Assembly: GCA_015222985.1 (NCBI GenBank)
Contig: JADFWI010000523.1
Coordinates: 1-5,839, forward strand
Length of the DNA: 5,839 bases
Direction of reading: 5' to 3'
Origin: Pseudomonadota bacterium
Lineage (GTDB): Bacteria; Desulfobacterota; Desulfobacteria; Desulfobacterales; C00003060
Below are positions 5,491 through 5,839 of this stretch, one piece after another; the stretch's first letter is position 1, and every line of letters begins with the position of its first letter. The translations under genes were made by a program, and so were the position numbers. The notes beneath the pieces are model-generated. The model was not told where the DNA came from. It ran no database searches and saw only the letters and a program-made list of their open reading frames with translations.

Positions 5491-5839
5491 ATGGATAGCA
5501 AGAAGAGCATACTGCTGGTTGAAGACAAATATGAAGAGAGAATGGCCCTGCGTGACAGCTTGAGGGGTTGGGGGTTTGACGTGACTGCCGTCAGCGATGG
5601 TGTCAGAGGCTTCGAAAAATTCAACGCCAAGGATTACAACCTTGTCATCAGCGACCTGAAGATGCCAAAGATGGACGGCATTGGGCTACTGACCAAGATT
5701 AGGGAGCAGAGAAATAAAGTTCCGGTCATCCTCATCTCTGGGTACGGGACGGTTGAGTCGGCTGTTGAAGCTATGAGGCTGGGTGCCTTTGACTTCATGG
5801 TAAAGCCACTTTCGCCAAAACTCATTGAGACTGTGGTGA
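5491..5839 (+). CDS. NtrC-class response regulator, FlrC/FlbD-like receiver (3' end cut by window)
   Basis: Only the receiver domain (116 residues) is in the window. The start ATG is preceded by AAGGA (5481-5485) at 5 bases. Key residues are E11-D12 in the acidic pocket, phospho-acceptor D55 (LVISDLKMPKMDG), S83 in place of the usual Thr (ILISGYGTVESAVEAM), and K105 (MVKPLSP). The run GYGTVESAVEAMRLGAFDFMVKP is typical of receivers attached to sigma-54 AAA+ modules, and the following LSPKLIE resembles FlrC/FleR. The output domains must lie beyond base 5839, so the class assignment is by similarity of the receiver only. No promoter is evident in the preceding 198 bp, so it probably depends on the sigma-54 promoter upstream of the TPR gene. 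It would act as the second-tier flagellar activator. Confidence 0.85.
   Translation, partial: MDSKKSILLVEDKYEERMALRDSLRGWGFDVTAVSDGVRGFEKFNAKDYNLVISDLKMPKMDGIGLLTKIREQRNKVPVILISGYGTVESAVEAMRLGAFDFMVKPLSPKLIETVV

Overview
The window reads as a flagellar and chemotaxis regulatory locus from a Gram-negative bacterium, most likely a member of Desulfobacterota (formerly Deltaproteobacteria). That placement is an inference. It rests on the gene set (a CheY next to two sigma-54-type response regulators and a very long exported TPR protein), on moderate GC content, and on repeat-rich intergenic DNA. No marker gene in the window settles the taxonomy. All genes lie on the plus strand.

Layout: (1) bases 1-351 hold the 3' part of a textbook cheY. 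(2) Bases 388-849 encode an unrecognised 153-residue, mostly helical protein, closely linked to cheY. (3) Bases 956-2341 encode a complete 461-residue receiver / AAA+ / Fis-HTH activator of sigma-54 RNA polymerase. Its DNA-binding tail resembles FleQ/FlrA. (4) Bases 2342-2649 are a 308-bp intergenic region with twin 19-bp direct repeats, a period-8 microrepeat, a strong GC-rich palindrome, a 12-bp dyad and, most usefully, a near-consensus sigma-54 -24/-12 promoter at 2575-2591. (5) Bases 2650-5292 encode an 880-residue exported protein with a beta-rich N-terminal domain and about fifteen or more TPR-like hairpins. (6) Bases 5293-5490 are a gap filled largely by a 140-bp repeat element bounded by a perfect 12-bp inverted repeat. 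(7) Bases 5491 to the end hold the receiver domain of a second NtrC-class regulator, FlrC-like in its receiver and truncated by the window edge.

How the parts may work together (inference): the arrangement recalls the Vibrio/Pseudomonas cascade, in which FlrA/FleQ switches on a sigma-54-dependent flrBC/fleSR operon and FlrC/FleR then drives late flagellar genes. Here a FleQ-tailed regulator is followed by a sigma-54 promoter, then a TPR gene and an FlrC-like regulator. The place where the FlrB/FleS histidine kinase would sit is taken by the exported TPR protein. The twin repeats just after the FleQ-like gene contain a GTCA-N6-TGAC core close to the published FleQ box, so they could be its binding sites. 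They could equally be fragments of a dispersed repeat.
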